A DNA stretch of 64,000 nt from Ruminococcus sp. (lineage in GTDB: Bacteria > Bacillota_A > Clostridia > Oscillospirales > Ruminococcaceae). A program made the translations under genes and the position numbers. The notes under the pieces are model-generated. The model was not told the DNA's origin. It saw nothing but the letters and a program-made list of their open reading frames with translations, and ran no database searches. Shown here piece after piece: positions 61,380-64,000 of the stretch. Location: contig JAFXRZ010000006.1 of assembly GCA_017536105.1 (NCBI GenBank), forward strand, positions 62,001 to 126,000, in the 5' to 3' direction. Position 1 is the stretch's first letter. Every line of letters begins with the position of its first letter.

Positions 61380-63149
61380 GTGAGAGCAACGAATGATAAA
61401 AAAATGACAAAGCCTGATCTGATAGCTCTCGGTGTTCTTTTTCTTATATCCCTGCTGCTTGCGTTCATCTATCTCGGGAACACCTCCGGAGTGCAGACCC
61501 CTTACCGGACAAACGGTATGGCAGACAGCTTTGTTATCGAGCTTGAAGAGCCCGAGGAGATAAAAAGCATCGGGTATTTCGGCACGCTCTCTGTTGAGAG
61601 CCAGCTCGAGACTATTATGTTTTCCCTTGAATTTTCGGAGAACGGCACTGACTGGCAGCCCTACAGGTTCAAGGTCTGTCCTATGGATATGTTTGCTGTT
61701 TTCTACTGGAAAAAGTATGATTTTCAGATCCCGATAAACGCCAAGTATTTTCGCTTTACAGCCGAGAACAACGATTATATCCTTTTTGAGCTTGCATTTT
61801 TCGATACGAACGGAAAGCAGGCTGCTGTAAAGTCTGTTTCGGGAGCTTATCCCGGGGTCGAAAATCTCTGCGACGAGCAGTACCTTGTTCCCGAAAAAGC
61901 CGATGTGATGAACAGTATGTATTTCGACGAGATATATCACGCACGCACGGCTTACGAGCATTTGAACTATATGCCTTATTACGAGGTGACTCATCCGCCT
62001 CTCGGAAAGCTGATAATGTCCGTCGGGATAAAGATATTCGGCATGACGCCTTTCGGCTGGAGATTTACGGGCGCTTTGTTCGGAGCTTTGCTGATAATCC
62101 CGTTCTATATGATACTTAAACGGCTGCTGAAAAGCACTTTGTATGCTGCCTGCGGAACGACGGTATTTGTCTTTGATTTCATGCGATTCTCCCTTACAAG
62201 AATGGCGACTATAGACAGCTATCCGACTTTCTTCGTTCTGTTCATGTATTATTTCATGCTTCGCTTCTGCGAGCTTGCTCTGAGCTATGCCGACGGGGAG
62301 AAAGTGGCTCTTAAAGAAATGGGGCTTTGGCTCTCGCTTTCGGGTATTTTTATGGGGCTCGGCTGTGCCTGCAAATGGACAGCTCCCTTTGCTGCCGTGG
62401 GACTTGCGATCATCTTCGGTTCTATCATGTTCGTTTCGGCAAAAAGATCCAAAGCAAAAACAAAGAAAAGTCCTCTCGGGCTTGTGGTCAAGACCGGGCT
62501 TTGGTGTGTTATCTGGTTCATAGTTGTTCCCGTGATAATCTACACCCTTTCCTATAAGCCCATTTCCGCTGTTTACGGCGAAAGCCCTCTGAACTCGATG
62601 ATGAATAATGCGAAGGTGATGTTCGAGTATCATTCTCAGCTTACCGATCAGCACAATTTTGCTTCGAGATGGTACACCTGGCCTTTTGTATATAAGCCTC
62701 TTTGGGCTTATGAGGCACCAAAAGAGCTTTTTGAAAACGGAGAGGTAGGTTCTATCGCTATCTTCCCGAACCCGATTATCAGTTGGCTCGTTATCGGTGC
62801 TGTGCTGTTCATTCTTGTACGTACTATTATAAAGCGTGACGGTGCAGGCGCATTTCTGCTGGTAGGGTTTTTCTCGCAGTTCCTTGCATGGAGCTTTATA
62901 AGCAGAGTTGCATTCATCTATCACTATTTCGGAGCTTATACCTTTGGCATAATGCTGCTGATCTATTCAGTAAAGATCATCTGCGAACGCTTTGCCAAGA
63001 TCAAGCCTTTTCGCTATCTTCCCTTTGCGCTGCCGGCGGTTTCCATTGTGATGTTTATTATATTCTATCCTATCCTGACCGGCATACCAATATCGAAAGA
63101 CTATGCTTCATTCCTTCGCTGGTTTGAAAGCTGGCAGTTTTATACGTGA
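61380..63149 (+). CDS. GT39-type (PMT-like) membrane glycosyltransferase
   Basis: A 589-residue polytopic membrane protein of the protein O-mannosyltransferase superfamily, which uses lipid-linked sugar to glycosylate exported proteins or polymers. One N-terminal helix (about 12-32) is followed by an extracytoplasmic beta domain (about 45-165). The catalytic loop DEIYHARTAYEHL (about 181) and HPPLGKLIM (about 206) come next, then about ten helices. The start is uncertain: GTG 61380 is close to AAGGA, while ATG 61404 has no ribosome site. The acceptor is unknown. Confidence 0.85.
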   Translation: MRATNDKKMTKPDLIALGVLFLISLLLAFIYLGNTSGVQTPYRTNGMADSFVIELEEPEEIKSIGYFGTLSVESQLETIMFSLEFSENGTDWQPYRFKVCPMDMFAVFYWKKYDFQIPINAKYFRFTAENNDYILFELAFFDTNGKQAAVKSVSGAYPGVENLCDEQYLVPEKADVMNSMYFDEIYHARTAYEHLNYMPYYEVTHPPLGKLIMSVGIKIFGMTPFGWRFTGALFGALLIIPFYMILKRLLKSTLYAACGTTVFVFDFMRFSLTRMATIDSYPTFFVLFMYYFMLRFCELALSYADGEKVALKEMGLWLSLSGIFMGLGCACKWTAPFAAVGLAIIFGSIMFVSAKRSKAKTKKSPLGLVVKTGLWCVIWFIVVPVIIYTLSYKPISAVYGESPLNSMMNNAKVMFEYHSQLTDQHNFASRWYTWPFVYKPLWAYEAPKELFENGEVGSIAIFPNPIISWLVIGAVLFILVRTIIKRDGAGAFLLVGFFSQFLAWSFISRVAFIYHYFGAYTFGIMLLIYSVKIICERFAKIKPFRYLPFALPAVSIVMFIIFYPILTGIPISKDYASFLRWFESWQFYT

Positions 63150-63180
63150 CTTATAAAATCTCTTTGAAAGGAGTTTTAAA

Positions 63181-64000
63181 ATGAATATTGAGAAAATACT
63201 TGCTGAAATGACGACCGAGGAAAAAGCAGCGCTTTGTTCGGGACTCGACTTCTGGCACACAAAGCCGAATGAGAGGCTGGATATCCCGTCAGTCATGGTT
63301 TCCGACGGACCTCACGGACTTCGCAAAAATGTGGATTACTCTGAAAATCCCAATCAGGCGATAACCGCGGTCTGCTTTCCCACTGCCTGTGCTTCTGCCT
63401 GTTCCTTCGACAGAAAGCTTCTTGAGGAGTTAGGCAAAGCTATCGGCGAGGAATGTCAGAATCAGGAATTGGCTGTTATTCTGGGACCCGGCTGCAACAT
63501 AAAGCGGTCGCCTCTCTGCGGAAGAAATTTTGAGTATTTTTCCGAGGATCCCTATCTTGCAGGTCAGCTTGCTGCTGCTCATATCAAGGGGGTTCAGAGC
63601 AAAGGCGTTGGCACGAGCCTTAAACACTTTGCCTGCAACAACCAGGAGAGCAGACGCTTTACCGTTTCGGCTGAGGTCAGCGAAAGAGCTCTGAGAGAGA
63701 TATATCTTACCGGCTTTGAAACGGCTGTCAAAGAAGCCAAGCCCTGGACTATAATGTGTTCTTACAACAAGATCAACGGCGTTCATTCCTCTCAGAACAA
63801 GTGGCTGCTCACAGACCTTCTGCGGGGCGAATGGGGCTATGAGGGCCTTGTTATGAGCGACTGGGGTGCTGTTGACGACAGGATCGAAGGAGTTAAGGCA
63901 GGTCTTGATCTTGAAATGCCCGGAAGCAACGGCAAGAACGATAAAAGAGTTGTTGATGCAGTTGAAAAAGGACTGCTTGACGAAAAGGACCTGGATATCT
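63181..64000 (+). CDS. GH3 beta-glucosidase-like glycoside hydrolase, 3' end cut off
   Basis: The first 273 residues of a family 3 glycosidase (MNIEKILAEMTTEEKAALCSG). The N-terminal barrel shows SDGPHGLR, GPGCNIKRSPLCGRNFEYFSEDPYLAG, LKHFACNNQE, and the nucleophile Asp in VMSDWGAVDD (about 227). No signal peptide is present, so it is a cytoplasmic enzyme, probably a beta-glucosidase acting on imported oligosaccharides. The acid/base Glu domain lies beyond the window. ATG behind GAAAGGAG, 31 nt after the GT39 gene. Confidence 0.92.
   Translation, partial: MNIEKILAEMTTEEKAALCSGLDFWHTKPNERLDIPSVMVSDGPHGLRKNVDYSENPNQAITAVCFPTACASACSFDRKLLEELGKAIGEECQNQELAVILGPGCNIKRSPLCGRNFEYFSEDPYLAGQLAAAHIKGVQSKGVGTSLKHFACNNQESRRFTVSAEVSERALREIYLTGFETAVKEAKPWTIMCSYNKINGVHSSQNKWLLTDLLRGEWGYEGLVMSDWGAVDDRIEGVKAGLDLEMPGSNGKNDKRVVDAVEKGLLDEKDLDI

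Overview
The window looks like chromosome of an anaerobic, Gram-positive clostridium of the Ruminococcus type (Oscillospiraceae). This is inferred from gene families and not from any database match. The grounds are a PolC replicase, the short HisG/HisZ pair, a DUF512 radical-SAM gene beside der, clostridial-type large PurL, DHHW and CapA lipoproteins, BspA-type repeats, and plant-polysaccharide glycosidases (GH31 alpha-xylosidase type, GH3). Many promoters match the sigma-A consensus closely, mostly with a 17-bp spacer. I saw no tRNA, rRNA, CRISPR array or insertion sequence.

Layout. 1-7.7 kb: a left-truncated propeller/HD-GYP sensor, a BspA-like leucine-rich repeat protein, an EAL phosphodiesterase with a broken GGDEF domain, and a small unknown gene; together this looks like a c-di-GMP breakdown module. 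7.7-9.15 kb: a stand-alone reverse transcriptase preceded by about 155 nt of hairpin-rich non-coding DNA closed by a 17-bp inverted repeat. 9.2-13.4 kb: a DUF975/CmpB membrane fusion, an NlpC/P60 wall hydrolase whose promoter carries an array of TGTAA boxes, and a membrane-anchored Cys-rich protein. 13.5-18.7 kb (minus strand): purL and mtaB. 18.9-23.7 kb: an HPr-like protein without the phosphocarrier His, a DHHW lipoprotein, a DD-carboxypeptidase homologue that has lost its catalytic motifs, pgi, and a P-loop protein.

23.8-29.3 kb: YceD-rpmF, DUF512-der-plsY-gpsA-yjbQ. 29.4-40.2 kb: the operon pyrH-frr-uppS-cdsA-dxr-rseP-ispG-polC (nucleotide, translation, isoprenoid/lipid and replication functions). 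40.3-48.7 kb: the histidine operon hisZ-G-D-B-H-[methyltransferase]-F-[deaminase, GNAT, two unknowns]-I-E, without hisA or hisC. 48.9-54.9 kb: a conserved Cys-rich clostridial protein, then carA and a carB gene fused in frame to dapF. 55-64 kb: a CapA-like lipoprotein, a lone type IV prepilin-like gene, a DUF1508 protein, GH31, nadA, a GT39-type mannosyltransferase, and the start of a GH3 glycosidase cut by the window end.

The observations I rate highest are the reverse transcriptase with its candidate non-coding RNA, the CarB-DapF fusion, the inactive S11 peptidase, the Crh-like HPr homologue, and the WalR/PhoP-like box array at the wall-hydrolase promoter.
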